Below, one piece after another: positions 25,599 to 35,937 of a DNA stretch of 64,000 nucleotides. How positions within the stretch are numbered: position 1 is the stretch's first letter; every line of letters begins with the position of its first letter. Origin of the DNA: Bacillus albus. Lineage in GTDB: Bacteria; Bacillota; Bacilli; Bacillales; Bacillaceae_G. The notes under the pieces were generated by a model that saw nothing but the letters and a program-made list of their open reading frames with translations, had not been told where the DNA came from and ran no database searches. The position numbers and the translations under genes are program-made. The DNA lies in assembly GCF_001884185.1 (NCBI RefSeq), contig NZ_MAOE01000035.1:62001-126000 (forward strand), read 5' to 3'.

Positions 25599-27938
25599 GT
25601 GTTACAACCGAAGACGCGTTGGAAAGAAAAAGAATATAATGGCGAGCGAGTGAGTGAATTAGCAAGTAAATTACAATTATCACCACTTGTCGTTTCGTTA
25701 TTCCTCGGTAGAGGATTAGATACAGAAGATAAAATTTTAGATTTTTTAAATACAGAAAATCAAGAATTTCATGATCCATTTTTATTAGAAGGAATGGATC
25801 GAACGGTAGAACGTGTAAATAAGGCGATTCAAAATGGAGAGCAAATATTAATATTTGGTGACTACGATGCCGATGGAGTAAGTAGTACGACTGTGTTATA
25901 TCTTGCCTTGCAAGAATTAGGTGCAGACGTAGAATTTTATATTCCAAACCGTTTTACAGAAGGTTATGGACCAAATGAAGAAGCATTTCGCTGGGCGCAT
26001 AGCGCAGGATTCTCACTAATTATTACTGTCGATACTGGTATCGCAGCAGTACATGAAGCGAAGGTAGCGAAGGAACTTGGGATAGATCTTATTATTACGG
26101 ATCACCATGAGCCACCACCAGAATTGCCAGAAGCACTTGCGATTATTCACCCGAAATTAGATGGCGGTGTATATCCGTTTCACTATTTAGCGGGTGTAGG
26201 TGTTGCGTTTAAAGTTGCACATGCATTATTAGGTCGTGTACCAGAACATTTATTAGAAATTGCAGTAATTGGTACGGTTGCCGATTTAGTATCACTTCAC
26301 GGTGAAAATAGATTGCTAGTGAAGCGCGGTTTAAAACATATGCGCATGACGAAAAATATTGGACTAAAGGCGTTATTTAAAGTTGCTAACGTTTCGCAAA
26401 GTGAAATTACCGAAGAGAGTATTGGTTTCTCAATCGCACCTCGTATTAATGCTGTTGGACGTTTAGAAGATGCTACGCCGGCTGTACATCTTTTATTATC
26501 AGAGGATCCAGAAGAAGCGAAAGAGCTGGCTGAAGAAATTGATGAGTTGAACAAATTACGAAAAGATATTGTAAAGCAAATTACAGAAGAAGCTATCGCT
26601 GAAGTGGAAAATAATTTCCCGCCAGAAGACAATAAAGTATTAGTGCTTGCAAAAGAAGGATGGAATCCAGGTGTAATTGGAATTGTCGCTTCTAAATTAG
26701 TTGAACGTTTTTATCGTCCGACGATTGTATTAAGCATTGATCCTGTCAAGGAAACGGCAAAAGGTTCAGCACGTAGTATTGCGGGATTTGATTTGTTTGC
26801 AAACTTGTCAGATTGTAGAGAGTTATTGCCACACTTCGGAGGGCATCCGATGGCAGCGGGAATGACGCTACATATGAATGATGTAGATGAATTACGCCGC
26901 TGCTTAAATGAACAAGCAGATACAATTTTAACGGAAGAAGATTTTATTCCGATTACATCAGTTGATGTCTTTTGTAAGGCGGAGGATGTAACACTTGCAG
27001 CAATAGAAGATATGCAAAAGTTAGCACCATTTGGTGTTGGAAATCCAAAACCGCGTATTGCAGTGAAGGATGCAGAGCTAGAAAGTATTCGAGCAATCGG
27101 ATCCGACGGTTCTCATTTGAAAATGGCTCTTCGTGATGGACAAGCAACACTGGATACAATCGGATTTGGTTTTGGTGCGTATGCGAAAGAAATTTCTCCA
27201 GTTGCAAAGGTATCTGTAATAGGGGAAGCATCTATCAATGAATGGAATAATTTTAAGAAGCCGCAATTAATGGTACAAGATATTGCTGTAGAGGCGTGGC
27301 AACTATTTGATTGGCGTAGCATGCGTAACGTAGAAGCGAATGTAGCAGAACTTCCAAAAGAAAAGATAAAAATGGTGTATTTTTCTGAAGAGGTATTGAA
27401 TAAATTTTCTTTAGAAGACTATAAAGAGTATATGATGCATGCATCAGAAGTTACGCAGTTAGATGATCAATACGTCGTGTTCCTTGATTTACCAAAAGGA
27501 ACAGATGAATTACGAGAGCTATTTAAAGTTGGGTTCCCATCGCGAATTTATACACTATTTTATCAAGAGAATAATCATTTATTTAGTACTGTTCCAACGA
27601 GAGAACACTTTAAATGGTACTATTCTTTCTTGAGCCAAAAAGCACCATTTTCTTTAAGACAATATGGAGCGCAACTATGCCAACATAAAGGTTGGTCAAA
27701 AGATACAGTAAATTTCATGACACAGGTGTTTTTTGAGTTAGAATTTGTTACAATAAAAGATGGCGTCATTTTTATGGCAGACAAAAAACAAAAGCGTGAT
27801 TTAATTGAATCGAACACATATCGTGAGAAAATGAACCACTTACAATTAGAAAAAGAATTGGTTTATAGCACATATCAGCAACTATATACATGGTTTGAAA
27901 CGATTCGTAATCATAAAGAAGTAGAACAGTTAGGGTAA
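25599..27938 (+). CDS. recJ: Single-stranded-DNA-specific 5'-3' exonuclease RecJ
   Basis: DHH-superfamily exonuclease of recombination and repair. Motif I IFGDYDADGVSST (about residue 84 of the 779-residue form), VDTGIAA, DHHEPPPELP, and the DHHA1 domain with LPHFGGHPMAAGMTL. A Bacillus-type C-terminal extension (about 560-779) follows. The GTG at 25599 (LQPKTRWKEKEYNGER) is the start: aaggggtga precedes it and the promoter -10 lies at 25571, so an upstream in-frame codon at 25542 would lie outside the transcript. apt follows after 47 nt. Confidence 0.94.
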   Translation: MLQPKTRWKEKEYNGERVSELASKLQLSPLVVSLFLGRGLDTEDKILDFLNTENQEFHDPFLLEGMDRTVERVNKAIQNGEQILIFGDYDADGVSSTTVLYLALQELGADVEFYIPNRFTEGYGPNEEAFRWAHSAGFSLIITVDTGIAAVHEAKVAKELGIDLIITDHHEPPPELPEALAIIHPKLDGGVYPFHYLAGVGVAFKVAHALLGRVPEHLLEIAVIGTVADLVSLHGENRLLVKRGLKHMRMTKNIGLKALFKVANVSQSEITEESIGFSIAPRINAVGRLEDATPAVHLLLSEDPEEAKELAEEIDELNKLRKDIVKQITEEAIAEVENNFPPEDNKVLVLAKEGWNPGVIGIVASKLVERFYRPTIVLSIDPVKETAKGSARSIAGFDLFANLSDCRELLPHFGGHPMAAGMTLHMNDVDELRRCLNEQADTILTEEDFIPITSVDVFCKAEDVTLAAIEDMQKLAPFGVGNPKPRIAVKDAELESIRAIGSDGSHLKMALRDGQATLDTIGFGFGAYAKEISPVAKVSVIGEASINEWNNFKKPQLMVQDIAVEAWQLFDWRSMRNVEANVAELPKEKIKMVYFSEEVLNKFSLEDYKEYMMHASEVTQLDDQYVVFLDLPKGTDELRELFKVGFPSRIYTLFYQENNHLFSTVPTREHFKWYYSFLSQKAPFSLRQYGAQLCQHKGWSKDTVNFMTQVFFELEFVTIKDGVIFMADKKQKRDLIESNTYREKMNHLQLEKELVYSTYQQLYTWFETIRNHKEVEQLG

Positions 27939-27985
27939 AGGATTTGTATTTACAAACCTTTTAGATCTGAGGAGGATTCAGAAAT

Positions 27986-28498
27986 ATGGATTTCAAGCAA
28001 CATATCGCAATTGTACCGGATTATCCAAAAGAAGGTATTGTGTTTAAAGACATTACACCGTTAATGAACGACGGTAAAGCATACAAAGCAGCAACAGATG
28101 CAATCGTTGAGTATGCAAAAGAGAGAGACATCGATCTTGTAGTAGGACCAGAAGCTCGTGGTTTCATTATCGGTTGCCCAGTTTCTTATGCGTTAGAAGT
28201 AGGATTTGCTCCAGTTCGTAAATTAGGAAAATTACCACGTGAAGTAATTACAGTTGACTACGGTAAAGAATATGGTAAAGATGTTTTAACAATCCATAAA
28301 GATGCAATTAAGCCAGGTCAACGCGTATTAATTACAGATGACTTATTAGCTACAGGCGGAACAATTGAAGCGACAATTAAGTTAGTTGAAGAGCTAGGCG
28401 GAGTTGTAGCAGGAATTGCATTCTTAGTAGAACTTACTTACTTAGATGGTCGTAAAATGTTAGATGGTTACGATGTATTAGTATTAGAAAAATACTAA
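27986..28498 (+). CDS. apt: Adenine phosphoribosyltransferase
   Basis: Salvages adenine to AMP using PRPP. 170 residues, typical. Motifs: [16 protein letters not shown] at the N-terminus, PEARGFIIG flexible-loop region, and the PRPP-binding [13 protein letters not shown] (about residue 117). ATG 27986 follows gaggagg at 7 nt. As in B. subtilis it sits between recJ and relA. Downstream terminator separates it from relA. Confidence 0.97.
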
Positions 28499-28524
28499 TC
28501 ACTATATAGTAAAACTACGGTGAT

Positions 28525-28568
28525 AAAAAGTACCCGTGAATCTCTTGGAGAGGAGCGGGTACTTTTGT
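28525..28568 (+). terminator. Terminator of apt
   Basis: AAAAGTACCCG paired with CGGGTACTTTT with an internal TCTCTTGGAGAG sub-hairpin. Confidence 0.8.
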
Positions 28569-28708
28569 ATAATTGAACAAAAAATTATAGTGAAATGTCA
28601 GTAAAATCTTTTCCTTTTCACAATTCACAATCATTGGGTTATAATGATAGAATATAATTTATTCTATTTAATTAAAGATAAAGTCAATTTTCAATAAAAG
28701 GTGATTCG

Positions 28709-30892
28709 ATGGCAAATGAGCAGGTACTAACAGCTGAACAGGTACTCGAGAAAGCAAGTCAATATTTAGTGGATGAAGATATTGAGCTAGTAGCACGTGC
28801 CTATGAATATGCACGCGATGCGCATAGCGAACAATACAGAAAATCGGGTGAACCATACATTATTCATCCAATTCAAGTTGCAGGTATTTTAGTTGATTTA
28901 CACATGGATCCAGCTACGGTATCGGCAGGTTTCTTACATGATGTAGTAGAAGATACAGAGATTACATTAGAAGATATTGAACGGGAATTTAACAAAGAAA
29001 TTGCTATGCTTGTTGATGGTGTGACAAAGCTCGGAAAGATTAAATATAAATCTCATGAGCAACAACAAGCAGAAAACCATCGCAAAATGTTTATTGCAAT
29101 GGCTCAAGATATTCGAGTTATTTTAATTAAACTAGCTGACCGTCTTCATAACATGCGTACATTGAAACATTTGCCTCAAGAGAAGCAGCGTCGCATTGCG
29201 AATGAAACGTTAGAAATCTTTGCACCTTTAGCACATAGACTCGGAATTAGTACTATTAAATGGGAGTTAGAGGATACGTCACTTCGCTACTTAAATCCAC
29301 AGCAATATTATCGTATTGTAAATTTAATGAAGCGTAAACGTGCAGAACGTGAAGAGTATTTAGACGAAGTAATGACTGGTATTCGTGAGAAATTAGATGA
29401 AGTTGCAATTCAACCTGAAATTTCTGGAAGACCAAAACATATTTACAGCATTTATCGTAAAATGGCACTGCAAAATAAACAGTTCAATGAAATTTACGAT
29501 TTATTAGCTGTACGTGTCGTTGTAAATAGTATTAAAGATTGTTATGCGGTACTTGGAATTATTCATACGTGCTGGAAGCCGATGCCTGGTCGTTTTAAAG
29601 ATTATATAGCAATGCCAAAGGCAAACCTATATCAATCTCTTCATACGACTGTAATTGGGCCAAAAGGTGATCCGCTTGAAGTACAAATTCGTACGAAAGA
29701 AATGCATGAGATTGCAGAATTTGGGATCGCGGCACACTGGGCGTATAAAGAAGGAAAAACAGCAGAAACAACGGGTACATTAGAGAAGAAACTTACATGG
29801 TTCCGTCAAATATTAGAATGGCAAAATGAAGCTTCTAATGCAGAAGAGTTTATGGAGTCATTAAAGATTGATTTATTCTCTGACATGGTATTCGTCTTTA
29901 CACCGAAAGGCGATGTAATGGAATTGCCACTTGGATCTGTTCCGATTGACTTTGCATATCGCGTGCATTCAGAGATTGGAAATAAAACAATTGGTGCAAA
30001 AGTAAACGGGAAAATGGTGACACTTGATTATAAATTAAAAACAGGTGACATTATTGAAATTTTAACATCGAAACATTCGTATGGACCAAGTCAAGACTGG
30101 GTGAAGCTTGCTCAAACATCTCATGCGAAAAACAAAATACGTCAATTCTTTAAGAAGCAACGTAGAGATGAAAATATTGAAAAAGGCCGTGAACTTGTTG
30201 AGAAAGAAGTGCGTAGCCTAGAGTATGAGATGAAAGAAGTGTTAGCTCCTGACAATTTAAAACGTGTTGCTGAAAAATTCAATTTTGCAAATGAAGAAGA
30301 TATGTTTGCAGCAGTTGGATATAATGGCATCACTGCATCACAAATTGTTACGCGACTAACGGACAAGTTCCGTAAGCAACGTGAAGAAGAAGAGATTGTT
30401 GAAGTTAAAGAAGTTCGTAAACCGATGAAAATTCGAAAATGGGACTCTGGCGTTAAAGTAAGTGGTGCGGATAATTTATTAATTCGTTTATCAAAATGCT
30501 GTAACCCAGTACCAGGTGATGATATCGTTGGGTATATTACGAAAGGCCGAGGTGTATCGATTCACCGCCGTGATTGTGTAAATGTTCATACAGAAGAAGC
30601 TATAGAACGTTTATTAGAAGTAGAGTGGGAAGGTAGCCCTGAAAAAGAAATTGAGTATAACGTTGATATTGAAATTTCAGGTTACGATCGCCGTGGTTTA
30701 TTAAATGAAGTGCTGCAAGCTGTTACAGAGACGAAAACGTACATTTCGGCAGTTTCTGGTAGAAGTGACCGTAATAAGATGGCGACAATTAATATGTCAA
30801 TCTCTATTCGTAACTTACAACACTTGAAAAAAGTAGTAGAACGCATTAAACGTGTTCCAGAAATTTATGCAGTACGACGCATGATGCATTAA
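28709..30892 (+). CDS. relA: Bifunctional (p)ppGpp synthetase/hydrolase Rel
   Basis: Stringent-response enzyme, 727 residues. Order: HD hydrolase domain (about 25-190; [11 protein letters not shown] and [11 protein letters not shown] intact, so hydrolysis-competent), synthetase domain (about 220-340; [16 protein letters not shown]), TGS (about 390-450; [17 protein letters not shown]), helical and zinc-finger-like region ([23 protein letters not shown], about 585), and C-terminal ACT domain (about 650-727). ATG 28709 after aaaggtg. dtd follows after 17 nt as in B. subtilis. Confidence 0.97.
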   Translation: MANEQVLTAEQVLEKASQYLVDEDIELVARAYEYARDAHSEQYRKSGEPYIIHPIQVAGILVDLHMDPATVSAGFLHDVVEDTEITLEDIEREFNKEIAMLVDGVTKLGKIKYKSHEQQQAENHRKMFIAMAQDIRVILIKLADRLHNMRTLKHLPQEKQRRIANETLEIFAPLAHRLGISTIKWELEDTSLRYLNPQQYYRIVNLMKRKRAEREEYLDEVMTGIREKLDEVAIQPEISGRPKHIYSIYRKMALQNKQFNEIYDLLAVRVVVNSIKDCYAVLGIIHTCWKPMPGRFKDYIAMPKANLYQSLHTTVIGPKGDPLEVQIRTKEMHEIAEFGIAAHWAYKEGKTAETTGTLEKKLTWFRQILEWQNEASNAEEFMESLKIDLFSDMVFVFTPKGDVMELPLGSVPIDFAYRVHSEIGNKTIGAKVNGKMVTLDYKLKTGDIIEILTSKHSYGPSQDWVKLAQTSHAKNKIRQFFKKQRRDENIEKGRELVEKEVRSLEYEMKEVLAPDNLKRVAEKFNFANEEDMFAAVGYNGITASQIVTRLTDKFRKQREEEEIVEVKEVRKPMKIRKWDSGVKVSGADNLLIRLSKCCNPVPGDDIVGYITKGRGVSIHRRDCVNVHTEEAIERLLEVEWEGSPEKEIEYNVDIEISGYDRRGLLNEVLQAVTETKTYISAVSGRSDRNKMATINMSISIRNLQHLKKVVERIKRVPEIYAVRRMMH

Positions 30893-30909
30893 TAGGGAGT
30901 GTAGAAAAG

Positions 30910-31350
30910 ATGAGAGTTGTTTTACAACGATCAAAAGAAGCGTCTGTCACAGTAGACGGTGAGATCGTAGGACAAATTCCGTTCGGTTTAACATTACTAG
31001 TTGGCATTACTCATGAAGATACAGAAAAAGATGCAACTTACATTGCAGAAAAAATTGCGAACTTACGTATTTTTGAAGATGAGAGCGGAAAGATGAATCA
31101 TTCTGTACTTGATGTAGCAGGACAAGTTCTATCAATTTCGCAATTCACATTATACGGAGATTGCCGTAAGGGAAGACGTCCAAACTTTATGGATGCTGCC
31201 AAACCTGACTATGCAGAGCGTTTATATGATTTCTTTAATGAGGAAGTACGTAAGCAAGGATTGCATGTAGAAACAGGGAAGTTCGGAGCAATGATGGATG
31301 TTTCTTTAATCAATGATGGTCCGGTGACCTTAATTGTGGAAAGTAAATAG
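30910..31350 (+). CDS. dtd: D-aminoacyl-tRNA deacylase
   Basis: Hydrolyses D-aminoacyl-tRNA. 146 residues, with the family motifs [17 protein letters not shown] (about residue 78) and the C-terminal NDGPVTL (cis-Pro loop region) close to the chain end. ATG 30910 after agggagtg. Operonic with relA and followed by a strong terminator. Confidence 0.96.
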   Translation: MRVVLQRSKEASVTVDGEIVGQIPFGLTLLVGITHEDTEKDATYIAEKIANLRIFEDESGKMNHSVLDVAGQVLSISQFTLYGDCRKGRRPNFMDAAKPDYAERLYDFFNEEVRKQGLHVETGKFGAMMDVSLINDGPVTLIVESK

Positions 31351-31360
31351 TGTTGCTTAA

Positions 31361-31391
31361 GAAGAGAGGATGATATCATCCTCTCTTTTTC
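31361..31391 (+). terminator. Terminator of relA-dtd
   Basis: AGAGAGGATGA paired with TCATCCTCTCT, followed by TTTTT. Confidence 0.88.
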
Positions 31392-31415
31392 ATACATTGT
31401 TGTATGTTTTGTTCA

Positions 31416-31572
31416 TTTATCCCTCTATTTGTGGGCAGTAAGATTCCTAGCTTAAAATTCGGCAACTGTGAGGGAGTTAGGTTGGGAGGCGGGAACCCGT
31501 AAAAGCCCGATTGGTGAGGCTAATAATGAGTGGTGGATGGACAAAATCCTAATGATTAACGTTTCACTTTAT
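31416..31572. repeat. bcr1-like interspersed repeat with TTTAT flanks
   Basis: A 147-bp non-coding, G-rich and structured segment (31421-31567) is bordered by direct repeats TTTAT (31416-31420 and 31568-31572). Size, TTTAT duplication and non-coding character match the bcr1 element described as specific to the B. cereus group. I recall those properties but not its consensus, so the identification is inferred from them. Confidence 0.55.
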
Positions 31573-31616
31573 CATAGGGTTAATTTGAAGAGAATAAAAG
31601 GAAAGGAAAATGTAGC

Positions 31617-31805
31617 ATGCTTCAAGAATTTAATATAGCTTTATGTTTTATGCTAGGGCTATGTATTCTTGGGATTGTTGGATACTAGGGGTTTTGAGTA
31701 GGAACCACAACTGCTATAGAAAGTATAATTGCTATTATCATTCCAATTTTTGTTGTTGTCATTTTTGGGAGCTATTTGGAGCTTCGCATGCAAAATGGGA
31801 AGTAA
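31617..31805 (+). pseudogene. Small membrane-protein gene broken by two stop codons
   Basis: From ATG 31617 (after aaaggaaa) the frame codes LQEFNIALCFMLGLCILGIVGY. It meets TAG at 31686 and TGA at 31695, then continues in the same frame as VGTTTAIESIIAIIIPIFVV and ends with LELRMQNGK at TAA 31803. Two membrane helices with Gly/Ile-rich composition would be joined if TAG were TTG/CAG and TGA were TGG. No frameshift is needed. Two substitutions only four codons apart indicate a recently decayed gene of about 62 codons; function unknown. Confidence 0.6.
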
Positions 31806-32015
31806 AAGGTATATTTCATGTATTGTTAGAAATTATCAAGTGTGCAGCGTTGTATTATTTGAAGCATCCTATGCTGGCGAATGAATTGGCTAACATTATT
31901 GTTGTGAATGAATGTTAATGTTTGTTTGGAATCAATAGCTCAGGTCATTAATTATATAGTATAATGAAAAAATGGTAAAAAATTGGATGTATGTGTGATA
32001 AGGGGGAGATAGTAT

Positions 32016-32207
32016 ATGAATTGGTCAATCTTTAAAGATTTGAAATTTTCATTGCGGTTTAGTCTAGCAATTTTTTTACACGCATTAGGAGTTACTTTCG
32101 CAGTGCTAAGTTACGGCACTTGGGTAGTATTTGTAATGGCAGCGATGGTTGTAACATTCTTTATGATTCAAAGAGCTAATTACTTATATAAGAGTGGTAT
32201 GGAATAA
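32016..32207 (+). CDS. Small two-helix membrane protein, unknown
   Basis: A 63-residue protein: a charged N-terminus MNWSIFKDLKF, two hydrophobic segments (RFSLAIFLHALGVTFAVLSY and VVFVMAAMVVTFFMIQ) and a short polar tail. The start is well supported by aagggggagata. A TATAAT-like box lies at about 31958. No family recognised. With the broken gene just upstream it belongs to a patch that replaces B. subtilis yrvJ. Confidence 0.6.
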   Translation: MNWSIFKDLKFSLRFSLAIFLHALGVTFAVLSYGTWVVFVMAAMVVTFFMIQRANYLYKSGME

Positions 32208-32292
32208 CGTTATTTGTTTATACGTATAACTCTCTAATCAATATGGAACAATAAAAAGTAAAACATCCATATTGAATGTGAGGGATATACGT

Positions 32293-32469
32293 ATGCGTAT
32301 GAATGAAAAAGGGCACTCTGTTACAAATGGTGCAAATCAACTGTTTAACGTGAGTTTTCATGATTTTATTTCGAAAGAGCAAAACAATACTTCAATGGAG
32401 CTTGCTTCTGAGTTTGGGATTTCTCTTCAAGATGTAAAGCGTCTAAAGAAGCAGATTGAACGCTCTTAG
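32293..32469 (+). CDS. Small helix-turn-helix-like protein (YrzK-like)
   Basis: A 58-residue protein from ATG 32293 (RMNEKGHSVTNGANQLFNVS) with gtgaggga upstream; a TTG at 32272 in the same frame is less likely. The C-terminal half, NTSMELASEFGISLQDVKRL, reads like a short helix-turn-helix of the sigma-region-4 type. It lies directly ahead of the hisS T-box, where B. subtilis has yrzK of similar size. Function unknown. Confidence 0.65.
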   Translation: MRMNEKGHSVTNGANQLFNVSFHDFISKEQNNTSMELASEFGISLQDVKRLKKQIERS

Positions 32470-32474
32470 AGCAC

Positions 32475-32503
32475 TTGACAATCCTACTGAACAAACGTAT
32501 AGT
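32475..32503 (+). promoter_or_regulatory. Sigma-A promoter of hisS-aspS
   Basis: TTGACA (32475-32480), 17 bp, TATAGT (32498-32503): near consensus, overlapping the end of the preceding gene's downstream region. Confidence 0.8.
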
Positions 32504-32509
32504 AATTTT

Positions 32510-32785
32510 ATATTTACATATGAATATAACCGTTGATAGAGAAGAGTAAATGAGACACACATGGAAAGAGAAGAAATGTCTTAGGCTGAAAACATTTCTA
32601 CATGATGACTGATTGAATGACACTCTAGAGGTTTCAACTTGAACGGCATATACGCTTAGTAGGGATGAACGCACATTTAAGCGTTATTAAAAAAGTGGAA
32701 GCATACGTGCTTCAATTAGGGTGGCACCACGGGTATAATACTCTCGTCCCTACTGTTCAAACAGTAGAGGCGGGAGTTTTTTTAT
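32510..32785 (+). promoter_or_regulatory. T-box leader of hisS-aspS
   Basis: tRNA-sensing transcription attenuator. Stem I opens with GTTGATAGAG pairing to CTCTAGAGGTTTCAAC; the AGTA of the specifier loop follows at once. The 3' side reads gaatGACACtcta (GAC 32619-32621, CAC 32621-32623), so both an Asp and a His codon are present, overlapping by one base. The T-box agggtggcaccacggg is at 32718-32733. The terminator pairs CTCTCGTCCCTACTG with CAGTAGAGGCGGGAG before T7. Downstream genes are hisS and aspS. Confidence 0.92.
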
Positions 32786-32823
32786 TTTTATTAAGATTAA
32801 AATAATTTGAGGAGGAACTGAAT

Positions 32824-34095
32824 ATGTCTATTCAAATCCCACGCGGAACGCAAGATATTCTTCCAGGCACTGTTGAGTTGTGGCAGTATATCGAAGGGCA
32901 AGCACGCGAAATTTGCCGTCGTTACAATTATAAAGAAATTCGTACACCAATTTTTGAGCACACTGAGCTATTTTTACGTGGTGTTGGTGATACGACAGAT
33001 ATCGTACAAAAAGAAATGTACTCATTCCAAGACCGTGGAGAGCGTAGTTTAACATTGCGTCCAGAAGGTACTGCACCTGTTGTACGTTCTTACGTTGAAA
33101 ACAAAATGTTCGGTGATGCAACACAACCAACGAAATTATACTATATCGGTCAAATGTTCCGTTACGAAAGACCACAAGCAGGTCGCTATCGTCAATTCGT
33201 ACAATTCGGTATTGAAGCAATCGGTAGTAACGATCCTGCAATTGATGCAGAAGTAATTGCGCTTGCTGTGGAATTTTACCGCGGCATGGGCTTAAAAAAT
33301 ATTAAAGTTGTATTAAACAGTTTAGGTGACGTAGCAAGCCGTCAAGCACACCGTGATGCGTTAATCGCACATTTTGAGCCACGTATCGGCGAATTCTGTT
33401 CTGACTGTCAATCTCGTTTAGAAAAGAACCCTCTTCGTATTTTAGATTGTAAGAAGGACCGTAACCATGAATTAATGGGAACAGCACCATCTATTACAGA
33501 ATACTTAAACGAAGATTCAGCAGTATACTACGACAAAGTTCAAGAACTATTAACGATGATGGATGTTCCATTTGAAAAAGATCCGAACTTAGTACGTGGT
33601 TTAGACTACTACCAACACACTGTATTTGAAATTATGAGTGAGGCAGAAGGTTTCGGTGCGATCACTACATTAAGCGGTGGTGGCCGTTACAACGGACTTG
33701 TACAAGAAATCGGTGGACCAGAAATGCCAGGTATCGGTTTTGCGATGAGTATTGAACGTTTAATCATGGCGCTAAAAGCTGAAAATATTGAATTACCAAT
33801 TGAACATAGCATTGATTGTTACGTTGTAGCGCTTGGTGAAAAAGCGAAAGACCATGCTGCAAAAGTTGCGTTTGATCTTCGAAAAGCTGGATTATCAGTT
33901 GAAAAAGATTACTTAGACCGCAAAATGAAAGCACAATTTAAATCAGCAGATCGTCTAAAAGCGAAATTTGTAGCTGTATTAGGGGAAGATGAGCTAGATA
34001 AAGGCATCATTAACTTGAAAGATATGGCAACAGGCGAACAAGAAGAAGTAGCATTAGATGTATTTGCTTCATACGTAGCAGAGAAATTAATATAG
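32824..34095 (+). CDS. hisS: Histidyl-tRNA synthetase
   Basis: Class II aminoacyl-tRNA synthetase, 423 residues. N-terminal [20 protein letters not shown], motif 2 with [13 protein letters not shown], HisA motif [12 protein letters not shown], HisB GGGRYNGL, motif 3 [11 protein letters not shown], and a C-terminal anticodon domain (about 330-420). ATG 32824 after gaggagg. Controlled by the T-box upstream and followed 12 nt later by aspS. Confidence 0.97.
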   Translation: MSIQIPRGTQDILPGTVELWQYIEGQAREICRRYNYKEIRTPIFEHTELFLRGVGDTTDIVQKEMYSFQDRGERSLTLRPEGTAPVVRSYVENKMFGDATQPTKLYYIGQMFRYERPQAGRYRQFVQFGIEAIGSNDPAIDAEVIALAVEFYRGMGLKNIKVVLNSLGDVASRQAHRDALIAHFEPRIGEFCSDCQSRLEKNPLRILDCKKDRNHELMGTAPSITEYLNEDSAVYYDKVQELLTMMDVPFEKDPNLVRGLDYYQHTVFEIMSEAEGFGAITTLSGGGRYNGLVQEIGGPEMPGIGFAMSIERLIMALKAENIELPIEHSIDCYVVALGEKAKDHAAKVAFDLRKAGLSVEKDYLDRKMKAQFKSADRLKAKFVAVLGEDELDKGIINLKDMATGEQEEVALDVFASYVAEKLI

Positions 34096-34107
34096 GGGGA
34101 ACTTACA

Positions 34108-35883
34108 GTGGCTGAAAGAACACATGCATGTGGAAAAGTAACAGTAGAAGCAGTTGGACAAACAGTTCAATTAAAAGGTTGGGTACAAAAACGCCGTGAT
34201 TTAGGTGGATTAATCTTTATCGACTTACGTGACCGTACAGGTATCGTACAAGTTGTATTTAACCCAGAAACATCAAAAGAAGCACTAGAAGTAGCAGAAA
34301 CAATTCGTAGCGAATACGTGTTACACGTAGAAGGTACAGTTGTTGAGCGTGGTGAAGGTGCGATTAATGACAATATGGCAACTGGTCGTATTGAAGTACA
34401 AGCAACGAAAGTGAACGTATTAAATGCAGCGAAAACAACGCCAATCATTATTGCTGATGATACAGATGCATCAGAAGATGTGCGTTTAAAATATCGTTAT
34501 TTAGACTTACGTCGTCCTGTAATGTTCAATACATTCAAAATGCGTCATGACGTAACAAAAACTATTCGTAATTTCTTAGATACAGAAGAGTTCTTAGAAG
34601 TAGAAACACCGATTTTAACGAAGAGCACGCCAGAAGGAGCTCGTGACTATTTAGTACCAAGTCGTGTACATGACGGTGAATTCTATGCGTTACCACAGTC
34701 TCCGCAATTATTTAAACAGCTTCTTATGGTCGGTGGATTTGAGCGTTACTATCAAGTAGCACGCTGTTTCCGTGACGAAGACTTACGTGCAGACCGTCAA
34801 CCTGAATTCACGCAAATCGATATCGAAGCTTCATTCTTAACACAAGATGAAATTTTAGATATGATGGAGCGCATGATGACGAAAGTTATGAAGGATGCAA
34901 AAGGTGTAGAAGTGAGTGCACCATTCCCTCGTATGAAATATGCTGATGCAATGGCTCGCTACGGTTCTGATAAGCCAGATACACGCTTTGAAATGGAACT
35001 AACAGACTTATCTGAGTTTGCAGCAGGTTGTGGCTTTAAAGTATTTACAAGTGCTGTAGAAAGCGGCGGACAAGTAAAAGCAATTAATGCAAAAGGCGCT
35101 GCGAGCAAATACTCTCGTAAAGATATCGATGCATTAACTGAATTCGTAAAAGTATACGGTGCAAAAGGTTTAGCTTGGCTTAAAGTGGAAGAAGATGGCC
35201 TAAAAGGACCAATCGCGAAATTCTTCGGTGAAGAAGATGCAAACGCGTTAATGACTACATTAGAAGCTACTGCTGGTGACTTATTACTATTCGTAGCAGA
35301 TAAGAAGAGCGTTGTTGCAGATAGCTTAGGTGCACTTCGTTTACGTCTAGGTAAAGAGCTGGAGTTAATTGACGAAAGTAAATATAACTTCCTATGGGTA
35401 ACAGACTGGCCACTTCTTGAGTACGATGAAGATGCAGATCGTTACTTCGCAGCTCACCACCCATTCACAATGCCATTCCGTGAAGACGTTGAGTTATTAG
35501 AAACAGCACCAGAAAAAGCACGTGCACAAGCATATGACCTTGTATTAAACGGTTATGAGCTTGGTGGTGGATCACTTCGTATTTACGAGCGTGACGTACA
35601 AGAAAAAATGTTCAAAGCACTTGGATTCTCACAAGAAGAAGCACAAGAGCAATTCGGATTCTTATTAGAAGCATTCGAATACGGTACGCCACCACACGGC
35701 GGTATCGCATTAGGTTTAGACCGTCTTGTTATGTTACTTGCAGGTCGTACGAACCTTCGCGACACAATTGCATTCCCGAAAACAGCAAGCGCAAGCTGCT
35801 TATTAACAGAAGCTCCAAGCCCAGTTGCAGAAGCACAGCTTGAAGAGTTAAACTTAAAATTAAGCTTAAAAGAAGAGAAGTAA
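34108..35883 (+). CDS. aspS: Aspartyl-tRNA synthetase (bacterial type)
   Basis: Class II synthetase, 591 residues, of the long bacterial type with the GAD insertion domain (about 290-420). N-terminal OB-fold anticodon domain ([23 protein letters not shown]). Motif 2 [16 protein letters not shown], motif 3 [19 protein letters not shown] start at 34108 after ataggggga. Co-transcribed with hisS, so also under the T-box. Closed by a terminator. Confidence 0.97.
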   Translation: MAERTHACGKVTVEAVGQTVQLKGWVQKRRDLGGLIFIDLRDRTGIVQVVFNPETSKEALEVAETIRSEYVLHVEGTVVERGEGAINDNMATGRIEVQATKVNVLNAAKTTPIIIADDTDASEDVRLKYRYLDLRRPVMFNTFKMRHDVTKTIRNFLDTEEFLEVETPILTKSTPEGARDYLVPSRVHDGEFYALPQSPQLFKQLLMVGGFERYYQVARCFRDEDLRADRQPEFTQIDIEASFLTQDEILDMMERMMTKVMKDAKGVEVSAPFPRMKYADAMARYGSDKPDTRFEMELTDLSEFAAGCGFKVFTSAVESGGQVKAINAKGAASKYSRKDIDALTEFVKVYGAKGLAWLKVEEDGLKGPIAKFFGEEDANALMTTLEATAGDLLLFVADKKSVVADSLGALRLRLGKELELIDESKYNFLWVTDWPLLEYDEDADRYFAAHHPFTMPFREDVELLETAPEKARAQAYDLVLNGYELGGGSLRIYERDVQEKMFKALGFSQEEAQEQFGFLLEAFEYGTPPHGGIALGLDRLVMLLAGRTNLRDTIAFPKTASASCLLTEAPSPVAEAQLEELNLKLSLKEEK

Positions 35884-35892
35884 GAATAGGGT

Positions 35893-35928
35893 CTAGATGG
35901 TTATACTAATACCATCTAGGCTTTTTTT
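35893..35928 (+). terminator. Terminator of hisS-aspS
   Basis: CTAGATGGT paired with ACCATCTAG followed by ctttttttg. Confidence 0.82.
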
Positions 35929-35937
35929 GAAAGGGTT

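Noticed and set aside
31686-31697. Programmed stop readthrough or selenocysteine at TAG/TGA
   Set aside because: Two different stops within four codons and no selenocysteine-insertion structure seen; decay is simpler.
31643-31918. 91-codon ORF beginning YARAMYSWDCW
   Set aside because: It runs out of frame across the broken membrane gene, has odd composition and no Shine-Dalgarno.
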